Shown here in pieces: positions 21,493 to 32,628 of a stretch of DNA of 41,391 bases; the stretch's first letter is position 1, and each line of letters begins with the position of its first letter. The DNA lies in contig JARBJD010000492.1 of the NCBI GenBank assembly GCA_033064195.1, forward strand, positions 1 to 41,391, read 5' to 3'. This DNA is from Blattamonas nauphoetae. Its lineage: Eukaryota; Preaxostyla; Oxymonadida. The notes under the pieces are model-generated. The model was given only the letters and a program-made list of their open reading frames with translations. It was not told the DNA's origin and did no database searches. The translations under genes were made by a program, and so were the position numbers.

Positions 21493-21650
21493 CTATATCA
21501 TACGATTACTTACATTATCTCTTGATTTTTTCTCTGACTTTTCATCAACAACACTTAAATCATCAAAATTTTCAGTGTTTTCAACTGGGTAATTATCTTC
21601 ATTGCAAAGACTTATATCGTCCGGTGGCTCCTCGACACTAAATAAAATGA
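21493..21650 (-). other. Short acidic coding-like segment upstream of the transposase
   Basis: Minus-strand stretch reading SVEEPPDDISLCNEDNYP and then an acidic-lysine tail, ending in TAG at 21495-21493. A GTAAGT just before the stop and a pyrimidine-rich TATAG near 21385 resemble an intron that would lead into the transposase gene, but the frames do not agree, so I do not join them. It may be a decayed upstream exon. No domain recognised. Confidence 0.3.
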
Positions 21651-21989
21651 TGAAAAGAGAAATATAGTTTCATACTTTTGGTGAGGACAACTTCATTCAG
21701 CAGCGAGATCACGATCCATTTCTGGTTGTGGTTTGCTCCATCTTGATTCTTCCCTCGGTGCTGGAACTAAACTAAGAAGATCTTTCAGGAAGATTCATGG
21801 TATGCTTTCTCTTTTTCACAAGTCTTCTCTTTCATCTCTTCTTCATTGCCAGAACGGAACACTTGATAATGACCATCACCTTTTCTAACTAAATGTCTGT
21901 CTCTCGTTTGTATGATCATGTTATTCCCTTTCGATTGTTTTGATTCTCCTTTTTGCGGCGTTTTTCGATTTTTTTCATCGTCTTTCCTT

Positions 21990-23167
21990 CGACCTCTTCT
22001 CGGATCCCACCGCAGTTGTTCGCCCAGTGCTCTAGAAAAAGCTTGGAGAAATCATCCAAGATGCTCACACCCACCGAGTGATGGGAAACATGAATGAGAA
22101 AGGATTAGTGATTGGAGAAACTACCTGGGACGGCAGAATACAAGAAACCAACCATCCAGACGGAATCATGGACTACGGAAGGTAACAATATCCGTCGCGT
22201 CCTTCTCCCTTTCTCCTTTCTTCGTACTTGCTTTTTTCGTTAATCTTCAATTCATTTTCCCATTCCACTCCTCCCAATCCTCAGTCTCATCTATATTGCT
22301 CTTGAGCGTTGCTCCAAAGCGCGGGAGGCTTACCAGCTTGTTATCGACTTCGCGGAGAAGTAAAGATACCATGATTATCGCGAGACATTCACAACTCCCG
22401 CACATACAGCACGATCAAGATGAAGTCGTCAGGAGTCACTGTTTTCTAGCGCGACTCGCTTGTGGAGGATTGTTAAGAACTTGACTACATCTCAGCCGAT
22501 GTTACAATTGAGACGTTTGACTGGGTGTTAGCTGGTCATGACGATGCCCCACAGTTCGGTGACACGGCGATGGACGAACCGTTGACTTCTTCCTTCGGAC
22601 AGTCTCCAATGAAAGTTTGTCTCTCTTTTATTAAACTTTTCTTCTCACTTTTGTTGTTATTGGGCCATTGTTCTCCTCGTTCTTGTTTTCCTATTCGCAT
22701 TTATCTTTCATCCCCCGCCCTTCAACTGATATTATGGCAACCGGCAATATGTGAACGAGCAGATCTTCCCGACACTCCAGACAACATGGGTTATGATCGC
22801 CCAATGTCGAGGAGATCTTCCGGCCGCGTTGGGATGAATGGCCTGGTTTGGAATGGACGATGCTGGCATGTCTGTGTATTTTCCTTTCTTCTCCACCTCG
22901 CGAGACGTGCTCGACAGTGACAGAGAGAATGGCAAACAGAACTCGCAACCATTCTCGTTCAATTCGCTCTCTTGGATGTCTAACGTGATTTCCAACTTTG
23001 TGCAGCCGAATTACGTATATTTGATGGACGAAGCCCGACAATGGCGAGATCAACAACAACCGCGAGTGATCACCGAATTTAAACAAACCCTCTCAACTGC
23101 CCTTCACCTTGCTAAACGAGACGAGATTGCAGCGAAGGAACTTGTGACGCAGATAACGATTCTTTAG
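21990..23167 (+). pseudogene. Family C69 (U34) dipeptidase, decayed
   Basis: Plus-strand remains of a PepD-type dipeptidase (clan PB), an N-terminal nucleophile hydrolase that cleaves dipeptides. Visible in order: EIIQDAHTHRVMGNMNEKGL with GETTWDGR (22040-22125); GIMDYG, then a GT-AG intron of about 100 bp (22183-22284), then SLIYIALERCSKAREAYQL (22285-22350); TWVMIAQCRGDLPAALG (22790-22830); FGMDDAGMSVYFPFFSTS (22845-22905); and a C-terminal ISNFVQPNYVYLMDEARQW tract ending in TAG at 23167. The frame changes between these pieces, an in-frame TAA follows the second exon, and the N-terminal catalytic-Cys segment is not found upstream, where the satellite and transposon lie. Hence a pseudogene, probably 5'-truncated. 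Confidence 0.7.
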
Positions 23168-24185
23168 TGTGGACAGATGTTGAAAGAATCGCTGGATTTC
23201 TCCAAGGTGCTTTTCACCAGCTTCGCAGCACGATATCGAATTACGCAGATTTCAGGCAAGCCTCCCCCGCGCGTGGAATGTCGAACATATCAATATATGT
23301 GATACGAAAGGATTGTGAATGAGAGAGACTATGAATCCAGAAAACCACATTGGCGGCTCCACAACTCCTGTCATACTCATCAAAACATCCCAGCAGACAT
23401 GCTCAGACCACCAAAATCAGATTTGGGTGACCAGAACATAAATGATACGTCATTAACTGTGCATATATCCATCCCGTTCTACTCACATTCTTTTCCGCAG
23501 ATCTACCTTCCATATTCTTTTTTCTTTTCCCATTTCTCATTCAACATTAACCTCTGCATGATTTTTTCTAAGAATCGTTGGTGATGATCCTAGATCAGGG
23601 CCACATCAACATTTTCAGCAATTGGCGAATCAAACGGACACAATGTTCCCTCATTCCATTTCAATTCGCATATATTCAACTATTCTCTCCATTTTTTCTG
23701 TTTCTTTGACCTGTAAAGTAGATATATCGCGAAATGGGAGTTGGATCAAAAATGTTTGAGAAAATGTACAATTTCCTCCGAACAGATTTTAAAAAAAACC
23801 ATCAAAAGAGGCTCCGCAGACTCAAGTTTGGTATTTTGCATTTTCCCCCCTCCAAAACTGTCTATCTCATACACAGTCGCTCTCTTTCACACTTCGATCA
23901 CTCGCCGCCTCTCCCAACTCCAACACTCAATCACACCGAGATATGATGCTAAACGTATATTGAACTTTCTATCCAACACTATTCCATCTCTACCTTCACC
24001 TGAGATGCTCCCAATGTAAAGACTCTCCTATTTCTTAAAATCGAACAAAACAATTGCCCAGCTTTTCAACAAACATCACCGCTATTCCTGATGCTATTTA
24101 ACTTCACCGACGAATGAATCAAATTTGGTGATAAATGACCCAGACACTCATGCACTTTTCTGGATCGGTTCAGACCTGGATCCTT
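23168..24185. other. No recognisable gene
   Basis: About 1 kb past the dipeptidase relic. The open frames are short, partly driven by T- and C-rich stretches, and show no domain. Confidence 0.4.
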
Positions 24186-24189
24186 CGGG

Positions 24190-24440
24190 CAGTTCTCATT
24201 CTCCGACAGTCTTCTGATCTTCGAAACAGCCAAACTGACCATCATTCTTCTTCGAAATGAGATGAAAGGCGTTCGCGTGTGGAAGAATATCGGACCAGCT
24301 GTTCAGAAGCGAGGGCAGCCGATTTTGGCCAAACTGCGCGACGAAGGCATTTCGGATGAGATCGAGCTGGACATCCGATGCGACTATTTTGACGACTCCG
24401 AACACCGTTCTGACCGTTTTGAAGCACTGCAGATTAATCA
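24190..24440 (+). pseudogene. Host gene fragment of unknown family
   Basis: Plus-strand stretch of about 80 codons with good coding character: LLIFETAKLTIILLRNEMK, then RGQPILAKLRDEGISDEIE and LDIRCDYFDDSEHRSD. It looks like the C-terminal end of an amphipathic-helical (HEAT- or armadillo-like) protein, though I cannot name the family. No start codon in context and no upstream continuation; a truncated copy. Confidence 0.35.
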
Positions 24441-24755
24441 TGATCATGAAATCACACCAACTCTATCAGAATCACACTCCACTCTCCATAACGGAAACAG
24501 AACTGTTTGGAGGATATCACAACTTGAAAGCGTCCGAGAATGATTTCGAGTGAGATTTTCCAGTGACAAAAGGTGATTTCAATATCATCAAACCCATTCT
24601 TCTTTTCAACAATTCAAATCTCAGTCGCTTTGACACTCTTCTCCTTATTCATCCAGCCAAACCATCAGTGTGCTGACAAAGGGAAAGAAAGGGTTTGATC
24701 TCTCCTCATCCATCTCTCCATTCTTAGATTGAGACTCGACAGATCTCTTTGTATC

Positions 24756-27700
24756 ATGATTGTCGTCCCACTCATTCTCTGCGTGTACCAACACTCCTTG
24801 GCGACTTCCTCCAACTCACACCAGCCTCACAAAACCGCAGTCAATCTGAACACAGAAAGCAGCCCGATAGATCTTGAATCAATTTTGGGGAAAGAATGGA
24901 ACACTGTTGGATCACAATCGAATGAAATTGTTGTTCTCTCCATCGCTGAAGGAACATATATTGGCCGTGACATCAAAATCGCGCATCGATCTCTCGACCT
25001 GACAGGAAAGGAGTCAATCCTTCAAAATGGACCTGGAACACGAATTGTCCCTCTTTATGAATCGGACAATACACGGAACCAGAACGTTGAAACTTGCATG
25101 TTCTCTTTGACAAACTCAACACTGTCGTTGAAATGGATGGACATTTCACTGATCAACAATTCTGCCGAAGGAAGAGAGCCAAGGAACGAAGCAAGATCAC
25201 CCAGACTGGCAGTTGTTTCAAGCAGCATGCTGACGATATCTTCAAGCAGAATTGAAGTGTCGCCATGGACAAGTGCGATTGTGATTTCTGGATCTGCATT
25301 GGAGGAATCAGGAAGAGAATCGTCAGTTGTGATTTCGAAGAGCTTGATGTGGAATGATGTTGGGTCGATGCGTGGTGTTGTTGAAACATCATCATTTTCA
25401 TCGATTGGAGGGTCAATTTCGGTGTCGATTGTTGGATGCTCATTTGACTCTTCTCAGATTCTGGGAAACGACGGGATTGGCCTCTCACTGACACAGTCAG
25501 CTCGAAAGAATGTGGAATCGGTTGGAAGATTGTCGTCATCGCTGATTGGATGCTCGTTTGTGAACATGAGTTCGATTGGGTCTTCACACCAATCACGCCT
25601 GCGGCATTTGGATCAGAAGATGTTGGGATGTGTTGTATCGCTGACAAGCTCGCATTTGTCGGGATCGACGATTCGGGACGTGAACACTGTCTGGTCAGTT
25701 TTGTGCTCGAATTCTTCCTTCTCCTCCCTCCTCTCCTCCCCCAACACCAACACCGACACCAACGAAGAACCGTCCTTCACTCTCAACGGATCTGCAGGAG
25801 TCTTCGAGGATGGCAAATCTTATTCTTTCAACCAAAACAGTGGAACCGCTGCGTCATCAGTCACCTTCTCTCACTGCCACTTCACCAGTCCCAAATATCA
25901 ATCGGGTAGTCGCCCGCTCACCTTCGACAACTACCCTGGCTCCCTCACTCTCCTCTCCAACTCGTTCACCAACACTGTTCAGACATTTGGCGCTGGCGGA
26001 GCTGTTTACATCAATCCACACTTAACTGTTCCCTCTTCCATCGTGAGAGTCGAATCGTGCAACTTCACTGATTGTTCGGCTCGATGGTACGGAGGAAGCC
26101 TATATTTGTACTCAAATGCAACCGTCACATTAACTGGATGCCGCAGTGTGGGGTGTTCCGCTACAGTACATGCCGCATCTTCTGGTGGAGGAATGTACAT
26201 TGCACTCTACAACTCACTTGGCTCGACTGTGTCAGACATGTCTTTTAAAGATTGTTGGACTGGCGGAAAGGGAGGTGGATCGTATGTCTACGCATTATGT
26301 CCTCTTTCTCTCACCGACTGTGAGTTCATCAACTGCAAGACGACCAATCCTCCAACGTTTGATTCTACTGGAGGGGGTCTCTGCGCAATGACCTTGTCGT
26401 CGACACTCACAATGGAAGGATGTCAGTTCATCGATTGTTCATCAAATCTGAAGGGCAGAGCTGTGGTTGGGGATGTGGGTGGATTTGTGATGTCTGACTG
26501 CCTCGTCAAGAACTGTCACTCAACTTCGTCATCAGCAGTGGTTGTTTTTTCCAAGAACAACTTCCCCGATCTCTCTTAACAACGTTCTCTTTGTTGGGAT
26601 CAACAAGGAAGACACTCCGACAGATTCCAGCACAGAACAATCGACGGCCAACAATGTTCAGTTCGCAGACTTTGAGATCCGAGACGTGTACAACCTAAAC
26701 CCAACCGATATCTCCATCTCTGATTGTTACACCACGACCACGCCGAACAGCGTGGGAATGTATGCAAGAGTATTCGATTACGACACATCCATCCTCACCT
26801 ACACTCGAGTGGATCACGATGCCTTCAACAAAATGGGACCGTACCTGACTGAGCAAGTTGAAGCGAAGCTTGATTCAGTGTGGAGGAGACTTGATGTGAT
26901 TGTGAAGGGGGAAGGTTCAACTCGAATCTCAGCTTTATGAAGTGAGACTGAAAGAAACAGAGAAAAGCGCTGAGCTGACAGGAGAACTGCAATTCGTGAA
27001 TGGGGTTGGCTCGCTTCTGCCGTCGTCGAATCTGAATCTGAAGTTTTCGACAGCATACACAATCACTTCGATTGTGGGTGTGGTGCCATCGTCGTCGTCG
27101 GAGTCCAACGCCATCCCAATCACCGCCGAAGCGTGGGCATTCAACCTCGCTGCAACACCCGACTTCGTCTCCTTTACCACACCCGACACTCCTCCATGTC
27201 TGACCGGAACAACTGCCTATCTGCTGTCCAAAGAACCTGAATATTCCTACATCGTTGTGGTGTTCAACGACACAGTGAGGGGCTCGTTGGACATTGTTGT
27301 GGAGGAGCGAGGGAAGGATGTGACGATCACAGTTGAAATGAATGAGAGTGCGAAGACAGGCGAAAGCGACAAGTTTGTTGTGGTTGGTGACTCCAGATTT
27401 CTGACACACGACACGACATACACAATCAAGTCGATTGTGCCGACAGAAGGAAATGAGTCAACGACAACGCCAGTCTTGATGATCGACTCAATCTCATTCC
27501 ACATCCCGAAATCGTCGTATGTTCCTCCTGGCAAAGATGACAAGAAAACCATGTCACCAGAAACGAAGAAACTGCTGAGCTGGCTTCTTCCGCTGGTTGG
27601 ATGTCTGCTGATTGCACTCGTGCTGGCCATCATCGTCATCGTTCTGCTGCGACGACGACAGCAGAAGAGTACTGAACCAGCACAGAACGAGATGGAACCG

Positions 27701-28570
27701 CAAGAACAGATTGATGTTGAGAAAGTGGAAGAGTTTGGAGTGGATTGTTCGAATGGAGTGATTCGAACTGATGACAATCATGCTTCTTCGTTGAATTCAG
27801 GCAAGGAGAACAGACCAGACAACGAAACTGAGAAACAGGATCCATCACAGTTTGGAGAAGTGATGGTGTGCAATGGAGACTTTGCGATTTCGACAGCTCG
27901 AATGGATTCGACACTTTACAGTGTGCTTCACAAAGAACATCGCGATGTGTGGAAGAGAGGAGTTGGTCTTCAGATTGTGAATGGATTGAAACATGTTGTT
28001 GCTCATCGAGGATGGAGTGATGTTCTGACTCGTCTTTCGTCTCACTGGATTCTGATTGATGGATCTGGAAATGTTCAACTGAAACTGCAAATGACGCGAG
28101 AAGAAGCTGAACTGGAAGCAGCTTTCGCCCAAATGCAGAATCCCCAACCACCCCCAAACTTGGAGCAAGACATGAACCAGCCAGCTGAGATGACGCAAGC
28201 AGCACACACAGAGAAGTCGGGAATGGATGGTCTTCGATGGCGAGCACCTGAAGTTGTGTTGGCGGGAGGAGTTGTGGGACAAGTGGATGGTTCGAAAGCG
28301 TCAGTTTTTAGTCTTGGCCTGATCTTGTGGGAAATTGAGACTGGCCAAGTGCCGTTTGGGGAACTGGATGCAGTGAATGCTCAACGACAATCGGGAACAG
28401 GAATTGGACCGAAAATGGAATCACTTGAGAACGAAGAATTCATCTCTCTGATCCATCGTTGTGTGTCTGTCGATCCGAACCATCGTCCAACGCTTTCTGA
28501 GATTGAGGAGTTCCTCTCTTCTCATCCCGACGAGACTCGTGTTGGATCTGGAATGGAAATGAAAGAGTGA
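24756..28570 (+). CDS. Beta-helix receptor-like pseudokinase (oxymonad-type), two apparent frame changes
   Basis: A single-pass surface protein of about 1,270 residues. Start: ATG at 24756, which gives a clean signal peptide (MIVVPLILCVYQHSLATSS); an in-frame upstream TTG at 24729 is less likely. Residues about 20-700 form a Ser/Thr/Asn-rich parallel beta-helix with repeated SLTDCEFINC and TMEGCQFIDC-type turns. Then a Fn/Ig-like beta region, a membrane span (LLPLVGCLLIALVLAIIVIV, near 27590-27650) with a basic stop-transfer RRRQQK, and a cytoplasmic kinase-fold domain (about 27840-28530). That domain keeps WRAPEVV, FSLGLILWEIETGQVPFGE and HRPTLSEIEEFL but lacks HRD and DFG (LSSHWILIDGSGNVQLKL instead), so it should be a pseudokinase. 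The frame changes near 26,550 (beside a T6 run) and near 26,915; either sequencing errors or early decay. Ends TGA. Confidence 0.8.
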
Positions 28571-29527
28571 TCACTCACTGCTTGGTCTCCTATTTGACTA
28601 CATCCTCGTGTCCTTATCTTCACATCGAGCTCTCTTGTCACATTCATCCCCACAACTAGTAACCCTCTCCTTCACCACATCCACGTCACAACCAGGCTCG
28701 AGCTGTGCTGTTCATCTCGTCATCGATGATCCCAGCTCGTTCCTGTTTTACGCGTCATTTCTCGAATTGGGAATCACTTCATCTTCTCCAGACACATCAT
28801 TCAGCCACATCACATTTATATCCATTGACTCGATTCTCCTTTCACTCCTTGTTCATTCTTCATTGTGTTACGAATTAGTTCTGTTCATTCATCATACACA
28901 CAGTGGTCCAATTACAGCGACCTTCATTCACTTCACACTTTCTGTTTGGATTCATTCCCTCCTGTTTTGGTTTGAGACAGCGTCTTCGTGGTCGCTGTTG
29001 GCGATGGAGTTGGTTGTTCATTCTTGTCCTCTCATCGTGTTCCCATTCCTTTCTGGCTTCATTCCTTTTTGATTGATTCTCGTCTTCATTCGACGCACTG
29101 CTTCCATCTCTGTTCACTGCCGACTCGCGTTTTGGAGGAGGTTTGTGGATTGTGTGGAAACACACAAAGTCGCTGTTGTGCCATTCTCACTTCTGTTTCC
29201 TCCCGTTCCTCTTTTGGCGAATTTTCAGATGTTTTCAGAAAACAGCAACACTCGATAACCATAATGATGAACAATTTGAGACAAAGTGGGGTGAAAAACA
29301 TCCACAACAGTCATAATTCGCTCCAATTCTATAGGGGTGCAACTAATAAATTGCGTTTCCAGCCAGGTCACCCAAATCCATCTTTTTGCTTGAGATTTGC
29401 CTTGTTAAAGAGGAAAAACTGATGTCATCACAAAATGACCATAGAATGGGTCAGATCGTATCTTTATCGTCTCACTCAATCAAGAATTCCATGTTCATCT
29501 CAATATATAGTCTGGACAAAACCCGAT
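28571..29527. other. No supported gene
   Basis: Just after the pseudokinase stop lies the palindrome GAGTGATCACTC. Then follows pyrimidine-rich DNA whose plus-strand 154-codon open stretch (28608-29072) is Ser/Phe/Leu-rich with no domain and no homology I recognise; I treat it as 3' flank. The end of the region has short AAAACCCGATACT repeats into which the next transposon inserted. Confidence 0.4.
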
Positions 29528-29535
29528 ACTTTGAT

Positions 29536-31233
29536 TAGGCTTGTCTGACCGGCCAAAAGTGCCGGTCAGTGTCAGTTCAAAATTCATCAAAGGGTCGGAT
29601 CTCCTATGATCGTGAAAGGACCTGATATGAACTAGAAACGGGAAGTTTGGTCGATATTCCCGTCAATAATGCCCAATTTACACAAAAAAAACAATAAAGT
29701 GCAGCATTGAACGAAGAATCATAACAGAAACAGAAATCATGTGAAGGCGTATGAATGGTGCCGGAAGTGATAAATAATTCTGTCGAGTGTCTTGATCTTA
29801 CATATTTCATCGATTACGCTTCGTTTGTTTTCTCTTGTTCCTTTGCTCCATCTTTTTCATGGTGATCATCTGCTCAGCATCCATCATCTTAAACAACCCA
29901 TCTGACAAGAGCTCGTCATCGTTGTCAACTTCCGGCTCGCTCCACGCGATTTGCTGCCAGCGAACGAGAGTGGAGGAGTGGTATGGAGAGAGTCTCACAT
30001 TTTCTGAGTTTGGACTGGTGTTGTTCCTGAAGCGTACCGTGTGTACAGCAGATCTGGCTAATTTGTGTGAGATAAATTGGCGGGAGAAGTTGATCGTAGT
30101 TTGTGTTTGGGAAGGATGCTGAATGTGAGGAAGGGGAGAGTGCAGAACAACGACACGTTGCCTCCCGTTGACTTCCATTTCCGAGTAGCAACAATCAAGT
30201 GGATCTCCAATTTGTATTCAGCCAGCTCAACTTCCTCCTGCTCCTCGGCCTGTCAGGTGTGTGTTTCCAGATCAGCGTCATTCTCTTCGTCGTCTTCCTT
30301 TCGATCCTATCCGAATCGCTCCCTCGCCAAGTTCGCGTCATCTTGATGGATGAGGATGATGTGTAGAAGGGCATTTGTCGATCTTGATGTGTGTGGACTG
30401 AGGTTGTTCACGACTTGCACGAACGATCGGGTGGCAAATTTGACAATGCCGCTTTTGAAGTCAATCACAAATCGAGTGAAGTAGTCGGGTTGGGACACGC
30501 GGATGAAGGAATCGCTGAGTGCGAGGTTGGGTTTGGACGCGTTGATATCGGTTATGTCCTCTCGGGTGTGTCGTTGGGAAGGGGCTGAGAGAGAAGGTGA
30601 GAAAGAAATCATAGAAAGGAATGGAGAGTGAGACTTGAAGGAAAATGGAGGACAGACCTGCGTTGGGAGCCGATTCCGTGAATCGTTTCTCTTGATGGGA
30701 CGAATGAAGGGACAAGGAGTTCAATCTTCGGATAATAATGAAAAGAAGACGATCAAAACAGACAGTAGGTTTGAAGATCTGCTTCCACAATCGTTGAGAT
30801 CACATTGGAAAGAGCTTCGCCCGGTCTTGAACCTCGTCATTCCTTCTCCAACAGATTAATTCGCATCGATGAATCAAATTCGAAGTTGAATCGGAATTAG
30901 ATGTGGATTCTGAAGATATGCGTCGTGTGAAAGAAGAGGCATCTCTCCCAAAAGTGACTTGATCAAGCCATAACTGTTCTTTCTTGGTGATCTCGATAAA
31001 ATATCAAAATATAAGAGTGATATGGCGAGCTTAAAGTGAACAATAATTGAAATGTTGCAGACATGAATAAAATACATGGATATTTCAGCCAATGACTCTT
31101 TTTTCAGGTTTTTTTTGTAATCAACTTCGGAGAAATTGAAACTCCAGACTATGGGTTCCGAAATACCTCCGGTCAGTGACCGTCAGTACTTTTCGGTGAA
31201 AACTGACCGGTCAGTGCCGGTCAGACAAGCCTA
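29536..31233. mobile_element. Non-autonomous hAT-type transposon (1.7 kb) carrying host-like DNA
   Basis: The ends are an 18-bp perfect inverted repeat, TAGGCTTGTCTGACCGGC at 29536 and its complement ending at 31233. The 8-bp target duplication ACTTTGAT is perfect (29528-29535 and 31234-31241). Subterminal GACCGG/CCGGTCAGTG motifs are repeated several times inside both ends, as is usual for hAT elements. No transposase is encoded. The interior holds intron-containing coding-like sequence on the minus strand (see 29807-30760), so it looks like a Pack-type element. The flanking AAAACCCGATACT occurs on both sides, meaning that it landed inside a short tandem repeat. Confidence 0.85.
29807..30760 (-). 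pseudogene. Captured host-like gene fragment inside the hAT-type element
   Basis: Minus-strand coding-like exons inside the transposon. An upstream exon with LNSLSLHSSHQEKRFTES (to 30658) joins in frame, across a 73-bp GT-AG intron (30657-30585, phase 1), to an exon reading REDITDINASKPNLALSD, FIRVSQPDYFTRFVIDF and ALLHIILIHQDDANLARERFG. An acidic stretch (KEDDEENDADLE, EEQEEVELAEYKLEIHLIV) follows in the same frame after in-frame TAG and TGA. Further on (29807-30178) another open stretch with a C-terminal KRKQTKRNR tail is seen. The presence of an intron means genomic DNA was captured, not a cDNA. Gene identity unknown. The in-frame stops argue that it is not translated as such. Confidence 0.5.
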
Positions 31234-31411
31234 ACTTTGATAAAACCCGATACTGTTTCGGTGTTGATCTAGACACATAATTTATTTTTGGGCTTCTATC
31301 TCCCGTTTTACGAAATATGTTGGATTCAAAATAGGTCATAACTGGAGAATACTTGAAAATGAAGTGAATTAAATATATTACGTGCAAAATTGATACTTGC
31401 CTGCGATAGAT

Positions 31412-32628
31412 TCAGGATTCTTGTTCATCATCATCACGCACCATCTCACGCCGATTGATCCTTCTCCGAGGTTCGGGACACGCTCCCTCACTTTCAGATC
31501 GGGAGTGGCTTCGACGTCGACGTGGACTTGTTCGTCCCCTCAGGATACTTGATTGAGAATCTCGAGAATGATGTTCGCGACGAACTGCAAAATCCGTAAT
31601 GAGTGTCTGTTTCCGTCCAGGTAATTTTACTGAGTCATGAAAAGTTGTCAACAGTGCTCCGTGATTTGTTACGACCTCATCGGGAGGTAGAAACGAACTT
31701 GGCTTCATGTTGAGATTGGTTCGAGTGCGAAATTCTTCAAGAAAGGAAATATCAATTTGAGGACAAAATCTTTTCAGATTCTGCACAACCGCTTCGAGCG
31801 AAATTGGATAACAGCCACATCGATTGAAAGAGGCCAAAATTGAGGAAGATTTAAACGCTTCTCTCAGAGCGTCTGGAAGTGCCTTCGCAAGATTCGTGCG
31901 ATATTCGACTATACTCGACGATGTTGGAGGAACGAATAATCTTTTGAGTAGTTGCTTCAGATTCGAGAAAACAAATTGATCACACACCTGAAGAATGTGC
32001 GAGGTGTGAGATGGGTAGAGGAGTATGTGGATGTGGTTTTGTTGACATAGAGAAATGATTTCAGGATTTCGCCTTGTCAGATGCCCATCCATCAATAGGA
32101 GTGCATTCCGATTGGTCTTATGGTTTTGTTGCCGAAATGCGACGATTTCTGGAATGATGTGATTTGACATAATTTCGATGTATGTTTTCGTATTCATCCA
32201 TCCTGACTCGTTGTATTCGACATGAATGTGCTGCAGTGGAAATTTTCGAATTCTTTGACAGGTAGCTTGGACGGCCATAATAAAATTGGATCAAGATGGA
32301 TTCCAGTGGAATTGACCGTTCCAACGAGTGTTGTATTTTGTACGCGAGAAGCTGAAGGAATTGGAGGACATTTTTCGCCAGCAAAGTAAACGACCAAAGA
32401 AGAATTGTCTTCTCCGATCCGGAGAGATGATTCGTCCAAGTTGAAAATCAAGTCATCGTGGATGTTTTCCAATCTCACAGTACTCTCCAGCAGTTCGTAC
32501 CAACCGACAATGTTAGCAAGGGTGGATGCTTTCAATCGGTCTGGGTCTAAATATCCGGGTTTCATTGAGTCGAGGAGTAGTATAGAGAACGAATAGAGAA
32601 CCCGATTGAAATAATCGTTGAAAACCAA
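31412..32628 (-). pseudogene. pogo/Tigger-type DDE transposase (DDE_1), one frame change
   Basis: Minus strand. The DDE_1 catalytic core is readable: FNLDESSLRIG (first Asp, near 32440), LLLMDGHLTRRNPEI (second Asp, near 32100) and PSHTSHILQVCDQFVFSNLK (third Asp, near 31990, about 34 residues later), as in Tc1/mariner-superfamily pogo-like elements. The frame changes near 32,245 beside an AAATTTT run, so this copy is broken once or carries a sequencing error. The expected N-terminal helix-turn-helix (CENPB-type) DNA-binding domain is not found upstream of 32628. The C-terminal tail is Arg/Ser-rich (RTSPRRRRSHSRSESEG) and ends DDDEQES. No terminal inverted repeats were found. It lies about 180 bp from the hAT-type element. 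Confidence 0.8.

Noticed and set aside
21385-21507. Intron joining the acidic segment to the Merlin-OTU gene
   Set aside because: GTAAGT and TATAG are present, but splicing them does not keep the frame, so the join is not supported.
28608-29072. 154-codon open stretch after the pseudokinase gene
   Set aside because: Ser/Phe/Leu-rich translation of pyrimidine-rich DNA, no domain and no codon structure; more likely 3' flank.
30180-30330. In-frame TAG (and TAA at about 22,353) as evidence for a changed genetic code
   Set aside because: The long genes end normally in TAA, TAG or TGA, the other interruptions are frame changes, and TGA also occurs in frame; decay explains them better.
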